Assembly (NCBI GenBank): GCA_054601695.1
Contig: BAAHQB010000383.1
Location: forward strand, 62,001 to 126,000
Length of the DNA stretch: 64,000 bases
Source of the DNA: Amorphochlora amoebiformis
Lineage: Eukaryota > Cercozoa > Chlorarachniophyceae
Direction of reading: 5' to 3'
Shown: in pieces, positions 1-39,044 of the stretch
Position numbering within the stretch: position 1 is the first letter of the stretch
Layout: the number at the start of each line of letters is the position of its first letter
Notes under the pieces: generated by a model
The model's input: the letters and a program-made list of their open reading frames with translations, nothing else
What the model was told of the DNA's origin: nothing
The model's database searches: none
Position numbers and translations under genes: made by a program

Positions 1-28
1 ATATATGTGTATATATATATATATATGT

Positions 29-106
<78 letters not shown>

Positions 107-143
107 ATATATTATATATATATATGTATATATTGTATAAAGG

Positions 144-192
<49 letters not shown>

Positions 193-217
193 GTATAAAT
201 GTATATATACATAAATA

Positions 218-248
<31 letters not shown>

Positions 249-349
249 CATACACAAATATATCTAAATGTATCTTATGTATACATGTGAAAAAATAAAC
301 GTATATATGTATTATATATACATACATATACACACATATATCATATGTG

Positions 350-394
<45 letters not shown>

Positions 395-467
395 GTATAT
401 ATGAAAACATACATATATGAAAACATACATACATCTATATATATGTCAATATATATATATATTATAC

Positions 468-499
<32 letters not shown>

Positions 500-514
500 G
501 CATATATATATATA

Positions 515-558
<44 letters not shown>

Positions 559-560
559 GT

Positions 561-649
<89 letters not shown>

Positions 650-687
650 GTATGTTATATATATATATTTGTATGTATATTTTATAA

Positions 688-719
<32 letters not shown>

Positions 720-729
720 TGACATATAC

Positions 730-764
<35 letters not shown>

Positions 765-775
765 ACCATTAGCAT
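1..775. repeat. (TA)n microsatellite block
   Basis: Nearly pure alternating TA with scattered GTATAC, TATG and ATAA variants. The apparent open frames of alternating Tyr-Ile are repeat artefacts. No exon was seen here; 776-940 is unique sequence in which I see nothing certain. Confidence 0.97.
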
Positions 776-940
776 ATTTGGATACGCAAGTGTGATTGAT
801 TGTTTAAGATAAATAATGGTGTCATGTTTAAACTTAGAAACGTTAGGAATAGCGAGTATACTTCAGCTTGGAAATGTAGGTCTATACGACTAGATGTAAC
901 TAATGCTTATGGTTATGTTTTCAACTTGGAATACCAAAGG

Positions 941-1178
941 CCTTTTGAGTATTTGAAAAGTGATCGCTATGTTTAAATTCAAATGTAGCTGTTTATGTCG
1001 GCTAGACAAAGGGGTTAGATCCTTTTAAGTATTTGAAAAGTGATCGCTATGTTTAAATTCAAATGTAGCTGCTTATGTCGGCTAGACAAAGGGGTTAGAT
1101 CCTTTTAAGTATTTGAAAAGTGATCGCTATGTTTAAATTCAAATGTAGCTGTTTATGTCGGCTAGACAAAGGGGTTAG
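941..1178. repeat. 80-bp minisatellite ending at a 3' splice site
   Basis: About three tandem copies of an 80-bp unit (TTTGAAAAGTGATCGC ... GACAAAGGGGTTAGAT). The last copy ends with the ggttag that serves as probable acceptor of the first gene A exon found (1179), so the putative splice site is itself reiterated. Confidence 0.9.
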
Positions 1179-26974
<25,796 letters not shown>

Positions 26975-27628
26975 ATTGGCAAGGCTTCGAGCGACGCCCC
27001 TCATCGTATGTATGTATACACACTAGCTATATATTATATAGACTGTACCGGCGCACATGATCCGATGATATCTACCACAGTCGGTTGACTTGCTCAAATT
27101 AACTATAGTCAGTCTGTAGAGAGTCCAGTTTGTTAGTATCCATTGTTCACGTGAGTACTATCCAACGTACGTGGTTCAATGCACGTGTACTATTATTGAT
27201 TTTCAATTATGAACAATCATTCTAACCAGTCTAACCCGAATCGAGCTAATTGGTGTTTTTGGTGTAATTATTCGAATATACTTTGGAATACTAGTATAAT
27301 CTGTGATCAGCAGAATATTTGAGAAATCTACAGGTATGAAGATTAGAACAATAGATTTGTTATTCAAAAAATTTGTACAAATTGCAATCCTTAAGCCCTG
27401 AATGATTTGAACCTAATATCTGAGTATTCTGAAATATCGATTCGTATTCGTTTAGAATTGAAGGTTAGCTTACGGTATTTCAATTAATGTCAATGATTTG
27501 ACATGTACTACGAACTTGCACTGGACTACTTTAGACACTGGCCTATGGTCTAGATGGTTAATATCACAGTAGTCGTATAGTCGTTCATGACTCATGAGAC
27601 AAGTCATTAGTTGTAGACATCGAGTAAT
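26975..27628. other. Unique AT-rich spacer, insertion target of the retrotransposon
   Basis: Non-repetitive sequence between the gene A 3' end and the 5' LTR. No credible exon, RNA gene or terminal repeat was seen. It contains the 5' copy of the target duplication (27623-27628). Confidence 0.6.
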
Positions 27629-27736
27629 TGTTGGCGTGTCATTATAGCTGCTACTATGTATGTTTATCTGTGTGCTGGATTTATGTGATTGTTACATATA
27701 TATATGTGGACTATGCAACTGTACATCATTGTGTAA

Positions 27737-27786
<50 letters not shown>

Positions 27787-28261
27787 TTGTATCTGACGAG
27801 ATGATTATGATCAATACTGGCCATATTGTTTGTTATTTATGTTCTCGAGATATATATATATATATATATATGATGTGTTGTGGTCTGCATTGTAGTATCC
27901 AGTAGATAAACCGTATACATTATTGTTTCTAGTTGACGTATCTAGAAGTAGTACGACGAGGGGTATCATACGTTGGATCCTCGATAGTCTAGATTTGAAT
28001 TTCATATTTCTTATCTATGTGTCCATGCCTAATGTTCTTGTTCCCCTAAGGTTCCTTATCTATTCTCTAATATATTCAAATATTTATTTCTTCGGGTTCG
28101 TTTTCCCAGTTTTATTCTGTTTGGTAGTTTCATAAATCAAGAAGTTCCAGCAGCAGTTCAGCGAGTGTTAAAGCTTGAGCTGCTGCGCACCGAACTTGTG
28201 TTAATCTGTATGCACAAGTGTGTGTAGGGTCATACTATTTGAAACCGCTGGCAAACTAACA
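27629..28261 (+). repeat. 5' LTR
   Basis: 633 bp, TG...CA ends. Carries two internal (TA)n runs (27739-27775, 27850-27871) and a consensus splice donor GTAAGT at 27733-27738 that opens the first run. Short frames inside the LTR are identical in both copies and are not thought to be genes. Confidence 0.97.
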
Positions 28262-28277
28262 GGTAAATGAGCCTCGC
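28262..28277 (+). other. Putative primer-binding site overlapping the gag start
   Basis: The sequence right after the LTR, GGTAAATGAGCC, resembles imperfectly the half-tRNA (initiator-Met anticodon-arm) primer site of copia elements (ATGAGCC matches). The gag ATG at 28267 lies inside it, leaving only 5 nt between LTR and start codon. Inference from short similarity. Confidence 0.4.
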
Positions 28278-30339
28278 CGACAAGTCAGAATGGGACCGTG
28301 CACAATTCTTCCTCTCTCACGCGCAGAAGTACTTCAAGAAGTTCGTATCTTGGGCAGACTGCAAGAGGGATGTTCTCAGTCAAGTAAACGCACTTGGGCT
28401 AGGATGGACGCTTGAAGGATTGATCGACGGCAAAGTCATGACTGTACTCGGGCGCCCTCTGGATGGATATTCAACAGAGAAGGTGGATCCAGAGAAGCTG
28501 CTGAGAATGTCTGAAGAAGAGGTGCGGAGGCAGATCTTGAACACGTTGGTGACGGAAGACGATGCCAAGGCACTAAGAGAAAATCCCGGCGATGAGAAGA
28601 CAAAGAAGAATATAAGAGACAAAAGACAGGCGCGGAAGATCATGTACGACGCATTGGCCTTCACCGTTCAGAAATTCTACACGGCACTCGAGGGCCAAGT
28701 GCGGGACCCCATGATTCTGTGGGCGAAGATAAGATACGCCAAGGAAGGGACACGCACCAAGAGGATGATCAAGGCATACCGAGACCTCTATCAATACAAC
28801 GCCAAGGATTTCTCGACCCCCAAAGAGGTTGCAGCACACTGCGAAAAGGCTCTCATGGCATATCGATCCCTGGGAGAAATCACACAGGCAGAAGCACTCA
28901 GGGCGGGACTACTCAGCGTCTATATGGGCAGTGAACAGTACCAGAATGTCATCGACAAAGCATGCATGGACCCTTCTATGACGATGGATCAGATAAAGTT
29001 AGAGATCCTCGGCGTGGATGAACGGAGACAAGGGGATAACAAGATGCGAAGACTCAAGCCCAGGCCCTCCCACCCCCCCAAGGATCGACCATGCTATCAC
29101 TGTTCCAAGCTGGGTCACGGCTGGAGAAACTGCCCCACCCGCCCCGCTGGCAAGCAGTACTGGCCTAACGGCAAGGTCAAGAAGCCCAAGGCCAGGCGTG
29201 TTCAACAGCCGCCCCAGACGGACGCATCTCTGCCATGGAATCCATTCACGGTTGCTCGGATCCGCCTCCGGCGGGCTCGCACCCACGGTGCAGGTGCTAC
29301 CTTCATCATCGACACTGGGGCAGAGAAGCACGTTTTTGGGGACAATCGCTACTTTGTTGATTATACCCCGCGCCGCACCGTATTCCGAGAGGTGGTGTCC
29401 GATCATCAGGCAGTCGCGGTTGGGGTCGGCACCGTCGTGATCCCGCTCGGCGGGGGCAAACAACTCCGACTCACTGGGGTATACCATGTTCCTGAAACCG
29501 ATGAAAATCTCATATCCGCACGCCGCCTCGCCGATGATAAATATTACCTAACTATCGTGAACAAGACCGAGCTAGGAATCAAGCGACGTAACGTATGCCT
29601 CGTGGTCACAAACAAGGAGGACCAGGCCACGTACACATTCCATGCTGGCCCCCCGGCTCCAAATGATGTGGCCCGGCGAATCTCCAACCGGAACCAGTCT
29701 CGCTTGAACAAGAGCGTCCTCAAGTGGCACTATGCGCTCGGACACCCCCCCATCTCTGAAATCAAGAAAATCCAGGCTGTGGTCAAAGGATTAACAATCG
29801 GAGAGTACAAGAAGGTTATCGGCGATTGTCGCGCATGTGAGGCGCACAATGCACATAGGCGGGCGCCAGCCGCCCCCAAACCCAGCAATCCGACGCCCAT
29901 GGCAAATCTGAGCGTGGATCTCGTCGGACGCGTCCTACATGATGTTGACGGCAAGAATCACTGTATGATTATCACGGATGAGGCTTCTCAATTTCTCTGG
30001 GCGGAGCCGATTTTTGGGATGCAATTCTTTCACGAGTACAAGAAAATCATCCGTGACTTTGAGCTGGAGACGAAGAAGAAGGTCCGCCAGGTGACGACCG
30101 ACGCTGGTTCCGTCTTCACCTCCGCGCTTTTCAAGGAATGGAACCGGAACCATGGCATCCAGGTAAACCCCGGGGCACCACGGCAACCCAAGCATAATGG
30201 AAGGTGTGAGCGTGCTATACAGACACTGTGGCGAAAAATGAAGATCGCGCTGACCCAGTCGACGTTGGACAAGGAGTATTGGCCCTACGCACTCAAGCAC
30301 ACCGCCTACACTTGGAATCGCACACACCCGGTGGACAAG

Positions 30340-30376
<37 letters not shown>

Positions 30377-30564
30377 TTTCTTCTCTCCTGGCCATGCTTG
30401 CATGTGTGTACATGTGTATATATATATATATATATGTTTTGATCATGTGTTTCCATGTGCACAGATATCTGCATGTGCCTATATTGTCCGCTGCACCCCT
30501 TGCGAGTACCTGTGACTGCCTTAGTCCGTTCCTTTCCATCCTTCGTTCCCAGACACGGGTGTAC

Positions 30565-30606
<42 letters not shown>

Positions 30607-32768
30607 TTCCCTCCCAGGGTGACCATTTCGAGACGCCGTTTCAACTCATATTCGGTGTCCGACCTGATGTGTCCCACCTCCATCCTTTTGGTTGTGTGGG
30701 TTATCGCTTCGTTCCCTCTGACGAGCAGAAGTTCGGCCCACGCGGGGAGCCTGTCCGCTTCTTAGGGTATACACAGCGACCCGATACGTTTACTATTCTT
30801 CGAGAGGCAACCCATGGCCATTCTCGCCGTAGGATTCAGAAGGAGTCTCACGTAGTGTGGTATGATACTGACTTTACATTCCAAGACCTCCAGGTGGCTC
30901 CAGAGCACCTAGAGACCCCATCTCAATCCCGACAGCCTCCCGTGCCTTCGGCACGCCCTGTCCCCAGCATCGATAATCTACCGCATGTCTCTGATACATC
31001 TGACTCTGAACCCCCAGTATCCGATGACGATGGGCTCGTATCTCCTACACAGACGCCTGTTGCCCCTGCCGCGGATAGACCTGTATCCCGTGGACCCATG
31101 CCACGCTATCCCACCAGAAACCGTAGTCGCGTTATGCAATACAACCCTCATTCCGGTGAGTTTGAGCGACCTGTCGCACGCATCCAGGCATCTGGGGGGA
31201 GTGGGGGGGATAACGTGCCTAAGTCCTACTTCCAAGCTATGGCAACTCCTTCAGAATGGCAAGGTGCTATAAATTCCGAACTTAGAGACCTTGATCGCAA
31301 TCGTACTTGGAAGATTGTAGAGAGGAAACCGAACATGCAAGTAATCAAATCGCTGTGGACCTTCGCGCAAAAGAAAGATAAAAATGGTAAGGTGATAAAG
31401 CATAAGGGTCGCTTGGTAGCAGATGGTCGCACCAGACATGGGGTATCATATGCTGAGCGTTACGCGCCGACCCTTGCCTTTTCCAGCGTTCGAGCTATCT
31501 TTGCGCTTGCTGTTTATCGAGATATGAAAATAGACTCTGGAGATGTTAACAACGCCTTCCTGCACGCTCGTTTGGACGATACCGTCTACATGGAGATCCC
31601 AATGGGTATGCAGTCAGAGTTTAATCGAAAGAAATATGTGTGTCAACTGGAAAAGGGTCTATACGGCCTACCTGAAGCAGCGAAACTCTGGGCAGATACC
31701 ATCAAACACCTCATGTTGAAGAACGACTACAAGCAATCGACGTATGATCCCTGTCTGTATTACAAGGGTAGTGTTTCGAACCACACTCTTGAACTGGTAG
31801 GTATATATGTTGATGATATTGTTGTAGTATCTGACAAGACCAGCACGATCTTGGACGTTATGCATCAACGCTTCGGGATAAAGAATCGTGGATTCCCAGA
31901 GCAATTCCTTGGAGTAAACATTGACAGGATCAACAAGGATATTGTGATGTGTCAGCGTATATATATACAGACCCTCATAAACAGATACGGGCTCACCAAG
32001 GTCAAAGGTCTAAAACAACCGATACCAGCCAGCTTCCATGCGAAAAACTTCAAAGGTGACAGCACTGCATGCAACGGGACTGACTACAGGGAGCTGGTAG
32101 GATGTCTCAACTTTATTTCGACTCGTACGCGACCGGATATAAAGCAAGCTGTCTCAAGACTCTCTCGTTATTCTAACAAGCCTACCATCTTCCACTATGA
32201 GCGGGCTATCGATGTTCTTCGTTATCTGAAGTGGACAAAGAATGAAGGGATACGCTTCAAGCCGAGCAGATACGCCAAGTTCTCTGAGATGTATACTGAT
32301 GCTGATCATGCGGGGGAGCTATCGTCTGACGATAATCCATACTCAAGATCTGGCTGGGTAATCACCATTGGTGGTATACCTATCATCTGGGGTTCTCAGA
32401 AACAAAGCATAGTTGCTAAATCTACTTGTGCTGCTGAATATATTGCTGTCTCGCGAGGGATGGAGGATCTCGTCTGGATACGCAACATGCTGGTTGAAAT
32501 AGGATTTCACATGCCGGTATCCCCTATATACTGCGACAATGAATCCTGTATTGCTGTGATTGAAACTGAGAAAGTGAAGACTGGAGTAAAATCCTTGCAA
32601 CTGTCTTATCACTCGTTTAAGGACTATGTCAAGAAGGGAGATGTGAAGCCGACCTATGTTCGCTCTGGGGACAATTTCGCGGATCTCTTCACCAAGTTCT
32701 GTCAAGCAGAGACATATCAGAAGTTCAGGGACCGATACTTTGGTAAGGTACGCCTTAAGGTTGAGTAG
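28267..32768 (+). CDS. Copia-type Gag-Pol polyprotein, interrupted by an intron-like insert
   Basis: Two blocks: 28267-30339 (691 codons) and 30618-32768 (716 codons plus stop), together about 1,407 residues, the usual length for copia. Gag occupies about residues 1-270. A CX2CX4HX4C zinc knuckle is at 276-289 and the aspartic protease motif DTGA at 349-352. The integrase HHCC zinc region is near 490-525, followed by the D,D,E catalytic core (acidic residues in SVDLVG, TTDAG and the Glu of NGRCERA). The reverse transcriptase has YVDD (near 31811) and the RNase H has TDADHAG and DNES. The frame changes between the blocks: without removal of 30340-30617 translation would run on and stop at 30765 (832 aa), giving Gag-protease-partial integrase. 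No alteration of catalytic motifs is visible. Confidence 0.93.
30340..30617 (+). other. Intron-like insert inside the retrotransposon pol gene
   Basis: 278 bp, begins GTGTATATAT and ends TTCCCTCCCAG, with three (TA)n runs. It lies between the integrase core and the conserved C-terminal integrase motif, is in phase 0 on both sides, and its removal restores an uninterrupted copia reading frame. It looks exactly like host introns in this window. Confidence 0.8.
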
Positions 32769-32769
32769 G

Positions 32770-32783
32770 TACTCAAGGGGGAG
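32770..32783 (+). other. Polypurine tract
   Basis: CAAGGGGGAG directly before the 3' LTR, the plus-strand primer site typical of LTR elements. The pol stop is at 32766-32768. Confidence 0.85.
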
Positions 32784-32891
32784 TGTTGGCGTGTCATTAT
32801 AGCTGCTACTATGTATGTTTATCTGTGTGCTGGATTTATGTGATTGTTACATATATATATGTGGACTATGCAACTGTACATCATTGTGTAA

Positions 32892-32941
<50 letters not shown>

Positions 32942-33416
32942 TTGTATCTGACGAGATGATTATGATCAATACTGGCCATATTGTTTGTTATTTATGTTCT
33001 CGAGATATATATATATATATATATATGATGTGTTGTGGTCTGCATTGTAGTATCCAGTAGATAAACCGTATACATTATTGTTTCTAGTTGACGTATCTAG
33101 AAGTAGTACGACGAGGGGTATCATACGTTGGATCCTCGATAGTCTAGATTTGAATTTCATATTTCTTATCTATGTGTCCATGCCTAATGTTCTTGTTCCC
33201 CTAAGGTTCCTTATCTATTCTCTAATATATTCAAATATTTATTTCTTCGGGTTCGTTTTCCCAGTTTTATTCTGTTTGGTAGTTTCATAAATCAAGAAGT
33301 TCCAGCAGCAGTTCAGCGAGTGGTAAAGCTTGAGCTGCTGCGCACCGAACTTGTGTTAATCTGTATGCACAAGTGTGTGTAGGGTCATACTATTTGAAAC
33401 CGCTGGCAAACTAACA
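32784..33416 (+). repeat. 3' LTR
   Basis: 633 bp, same length as the 5' copy and identical by eye except position 33323. Followed by the AGTAAT target duplication. Confidence 0.97.
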
Positions 33417-33422
33417 AGTAAT

Positions 33423-34081
33423 ATACATAACAAAATAAAAATAATATAATAAGCGTACGAACTTATAGTCATGATCTAGTCTATATATACGCACCCACGA
33501 CCTAAGTTGATAACAACTACTAACGTACGCACCTGGCTACTACACACATACCAACAAAAGTATCTAAAGTATCGACCATGATACGTATACACACACTAGA
33601 CACAATACGTGTTCTAACATACGTACGTACGTACCAATACACTACCAACATACGTCATGTAGGTCATGGCAACATGCGTACCACCAACATACGTAGCAGC
33701 ATCTAGCTAGTCTAAAGCATACGTGCCACATACGTACCAATTTAATAATGTTCCAACATGCGTACGTACCCCAGACACATAAGTACGTAGTATTCCGTGC
33801 ATACTACCGTATGATACGTACTAAAAACATCATGTGCCGGCCTAACTAGACAACAGACCTTAAGCAATTGTCAATTATTTGTGTAGCTTTTAATACAGCA
33901 AAAATTCGACTGGGCATGTATTTTAAATATTCGTACGAATATAACCATATCTTAAGTTCCGCATGTTATTCATTACTCGATACCCATAATCTTAGAACAT
34001 TCTGCGGCGGCTATATTACGAATATTTGTCTAGTACTAGTAATATCTAGAATATTATTAGTATTTTGCCTCTTTTTCAGTC
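33423..34081. other. Unique spacer with many TACGTA motifs
   Basis: AT-rich unique sequence between the retrotransposon and 34 kb with many ACGTACGTAC-like motifs. No gene recognised. Confidence 0.5.
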
Positions 34082-34335
34082 TATCTAGCTGCGAACTGGG
34101 CGAGGTGTGCTAGGTGTCGGTCTCTAGCCTTTCGCCATATCTTAGTCTAGCGCTCCTCACGCTAGACCCCAGCAGGTGAAACGGCTCCGAGGGAAGGCTG
34201 AGTTGTACTCAGGGTTGTATCCAGCCTGGCACTAACACCCCTGCGCGTAGATGCAGCACATGTGGGAAGATAGATAGATGGGGCACATGTCGTTTTCAGC
34301 TGAACGGGTCAGCTTCGCCGCCGCTCTCCTGCGTA
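34082..34335. other. GC-rich unassigned island
   Basis: About 250 bp of balanced base composition (from GCTGCGAACTGGGCGAGGTG to CGCCGCTCTCCTGCG) amid AT-rich repeats. It contains a perfect 7-bp hairpin TCTAGCG-CTCCTCA-CGCTAGA (about 34151-34171). No long frame. Could be a structured RNA or a transposon remnant; I cannot decide. Confidence 0.35.
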
Positions 34336-34813
<478 letters not shown>

Positions 34814-35032
34814 CACATGGGCATTCCTTCCTTGTGGAGTTGGTTGTTGAGTTGTGTGCAATCCAACAACGTGCTGTGAGGTGGGGTGGGGTGGGTTTGG
34901 GTGTGACTGAAGATCCATGTTGCATATCCGGCTACTACCAGACCGAACACAGCTTACGAACGAGGGCTTCTTTAAACAACAATACTTTGAATGCTTCGCT
35001 AAGCTTACCACAAACTAATTTGTTTGAGGAGG

Positions 35033-35211
35033 CTATAGGTTGCAGGCATTAGCCTCCTTTTCATTGGAAATTTGAAGGATAGCGAAGTTGCGGTTTTCGA
35101 GGAGATGAATAGAATCTTGCTAGATAGCGAAGTTGAGCTTTTCCAGGAGATCATTGCTATCGCGCTCCCAACTAACAAAACAGACCCTACTACACCAACT
35201 GGAGCTTTATC

Positions 35212-35264
<53 letters not shown>

Positions 35265-35946
35265 GTGTGTGTGTGTGTATCTGGTAAGTAATGGGAATTG
35301 CACATACTGCAAAGAGGTCCGTGGGTTGGTTGTGTAGTCCTTTTCCCGCCTACGATTACGATGGAAACATACATCATCATATCATCCATTACGATGAAAA
35401 CATAAATCTCACCATATCACTCACCATCCATTACGATAGAAACATTCATCTCACGATGTCACCAATTAAGACAGAAACACACATCTCATCAACACATCTC
35501 ACCATACATGTGACCCATTACGATAGAAACACATCTCACCATACATATGACCCATTACGATAGAAACACATCTCACCATACATGCGACCCATTACGATAG
35601 AAACACATCTCACCATACATATGACCCATTACGATGGAAACACATCTCACCATACATACGACCCATTACGATAGAAACACATCTCACCATACATATGACC
35701 CATTACGATGGAAACACATCTCACCATACATACGACCCATTACGATAGAAACACATCTCACCAAATCACCCATCACAACAGAAGCACATCTCAGCATACA
35801 TTGACCCATTAAATACATCTGAGGAGCATATGACCCACTACGATGAAAACACATCATCATGTCACGCACTAAGATCAAACACACGTATCACCATATCAAT
35901 ACACATATCTTTTATATACACACACATATGTATGTGTACATGTGTA

Positions 35947-36015
<69 letters not shown>

Positions 36016-36204
36016 ACATATGTGTGTATATAAAATATATTTGTATATGTATATATATATATATATACATAATATATATATATACATATATACATACGTA
36101 TATACGTAAATAAATATATATGTATGAATGTACAAAATATGTGCATATATTCTGTACATGTAGAGTATAATATACACATAAACGCATACTATATGTATAC
36201 CAAC

Positions 36205-36258
<54 letters not shown>

Positions 36259-36302
36259 GTATAAATATATACACGTGTATATATATAGCTATACATACAT
36301 AC

Positions 36303-36346
<44 letters not shown>

Positions 36347-36400
36347 CATTATTGTTGTTATTACTATATATAAATATGTTACATACACACGTATGTATGT

Positions 36401-36431
<31 letters not shown>

Positions 36432-36435
36432 CTTA

Positions 36436-36474
<39 letters not shown>

Positions 36475-36611
36475 ATATATATAATATGTATATATATATA
36501 TATATGTATATATAAAATATGTATACATCATTATTGTTGTTATAATTATATATAATATATTACATACACGCATAAATATATATACACAGACATATATATG
36601 TATACATATAT

Positions 36612-36660
<49 letters not shown>

Positions 36661-36707
36661 TTATATATATATGTATATATATATATATATATGTCTTTAT
36701 ATGTAAG

Positions 36708-36745
<38 letters not shown>

Positions 36746-36787
36746 ATATATATAAATAAATGTCTTTGTATGTAAGTACACACACAA

Positions 36788-36840
<53 letters not shown>

Positions 36841-38401
36841 ATACATATATTACATATAGAGATATATACATATATATACACATATTCATATAAATACATA
36901 TACACATATATAGTGTAAATTTGTGTACCTTGGGTTTGGGTTCGAGGAAGTCATCGGCATCGTCATCCTGTATGCAAGTATGCAAAATCACGTGCTCTAT
37001 CATGCAAGTATGCAAAATCGTGTGCTCTATCATGCATCATGTGTCCCATCATGCACGCATCATCATTATGTATGCAATGTATCTCTAACACCTTATTTAC
37101 CTATAAACATCTATGCACATATCTTTTATCACATATGGCGTACGATGTATTAAAAATGACTTATGGTGTATGATATAGTGTGAATTGTAACTCGACGTAT
37201 GATATAGGGTGGAGTATAAGCAACACATTTAGAGGAATTGCCACGAGTTGGTTATGATAGATGACATATGACATATGACAGATGACAGATGACAGATGAC
37301 AGATGACAGATGACAGATGACAGATGACAGATGATAGATGAGGTCCTTACTACAGCCGATAACAATTATGTTTTTCGCAATTTCGCGACAAATACAGAAA
37401 AAAGCGGCCACGTGCAAACGCCTCGTTTAACGAGGCCCAACACATCCGGATTTTAGGGAAGGAATTTGTTGTGAGAGGTGAGGACTTTATGGGAATACGA
37501 TGGGGAACAGGCCCAACAAATCAAATCCGGAGGAATTGAATTGGAAGAAAACATTTAGGAGAGATAGGGCAAGATGGGAATACGAGGAGTCTTGAGGAAA
37601 GGGAAGGAATTGGTTTCAGAGATGAGGATGCGATGAGGACACGATGGGGAGGAGATACCTTTTCTACCAGCCCTGCCAAGATCTTGTTTCCTGTCGGACG
37701 GAAGAAAAGCACATGTGTTACATGGGTTGCGTTTTGATACCGAACGTAAGCCCGACTCACAAACTCGTGAAATCGTTCAAGACGTTCAACCCCTTCTCCC
37801 CAACTTACCCCATCAACCCCATCAACCCCATCAACCCCAGGAACCCGCAGACCATACAGAAAAGATCTAAGGTAGTGAATATCGTGGGTGTTGTGGGGAG
37901 TAGGGAGTAGGGAGTAGGGAAGGGCACCTTGCGCCTGTCGTAACCTCCTCGCGGCCTCTTTCTTGCGCCGCTGTTACGATTATGGATTATACTTGTACGT
38001 TATTTAACGCCTTGACGTGCAGCAAGCTAAGGTTACGAGTTGGTACGCTAACTCTCACTAGTGGGCCGATTGATGAACGAGTAACACACACTACTGCGGC
38101 AATTGTTTGAACGAGTAACACACACTAAGGTGATGTGGCAATTGGATGAACGAGTAACACACACACAGTAGTACTAGTGTGGGTCTTAGATGAACGAGTG
38201 ACAGTGAGGGTTGAGGCTGGGACGTGGGATTAATCCATCAAATTCTCTTTGCTTTTTACATTTATAGGGTCTATTATTGCTTTTTCAATTATCCATATAA
38301 TATGAATATTCATGTCTAATATATACATATGCATATTACATTTATGAACATATATATATATATATATATATATTCATAAATGTAATATTCATATTGAATA
38401 C

Positions 38402-38451
<50 letters not shown>

Positions 38452-38951
38452 CGATTTCCAGTTCCTCTTGACGTTTCCGTTCTTCTTCCTGACTCATTTA
38501 ACACACACATCCACTCATTTTAAATAACACATCCACTCATTTTAAATAACACATCCACTCATTTTAAATAACACATCGACTCATTTAACACACACATCGA
38601 CTCATTTAACACACACATCGACTCATTTAACACCACATCGACTCATTACACATCGACTCATTTAATACACACATCGACTCATTTAATACACACATCGACT
38701 CATTTAACACACACATCGACTCATTTAACACACACATCGACTCATTTAACACACACATCGACTCATTTTAAATAACACATCGACTCATTTAACACACACA
38801 TCGACTCATTTAACACATCATTAACAAGATAGCTTGCTGAGGACAATCTTTTGAGTGGTTGTAGTAGTTGTGTACGTGCAAGTGATAAGATAAGAGACCT
38901 TTTTTCGAATCTCTTCCTCTCGACGCATCTTCTCGACACGCCGCCTCTCGC

Positions 38952-38997
<46 letters not shown>

Positions 38998-38998
38998 G

Positions 38999-39044
<46 letters not shown>

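Larger units (their letters stand above)
27623..33422 (+). mobile_element. Complete Ty1/copia-type LTR retrotransposon with target-site duplication
   Basis: Order: 6-bp direct duplication AGTAAT (27623-27628), 633-bp LTR, short leader, Gag-Pol, polypurine tract, 633-bp LTR, AGTAAT (33417-33422). LTR ends are TGTTGG...CTAACA. Domain order protease, integrase, reverse transcriptase, RNase H defines the copia (Pseudoviridae) class. The only LTR difference I see is T at 28168 versus G at 33323, so the insertion is recent. The pol frame is broken only by a 278-bp intron-like insert (30340-30617). No other stop or frameshift is visible, so the copy may be active or was until recently. It sits in the spacer between the convergent 3' ends of genes A and B. 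Confidence 0.97.

Noticed and set aside
30603-32768. Separate second gene (reverse transcriptase) with its own start at 30603
   Set aside because: The ATG lies inside the intron-like insert; domain order and lengths fit one Gag-Pol split by that insert.
34953-34996. Minus-strand exon EAFKVLLFKEALV with GTAAGC donor
   Set aside because: Lies beyond the gene B stop and its phase does not fit exon 36967-36929.
37651-38044. Plus-strand exon chain [11 protein letters not shown] ... KLRLRV with matching phases
   Set aside because: Antisense to gene B exons at 37690-37659 and 37970-37928, which have better splice sites and fit a complete gene. It shows that phase agreement alone can occur by chance.
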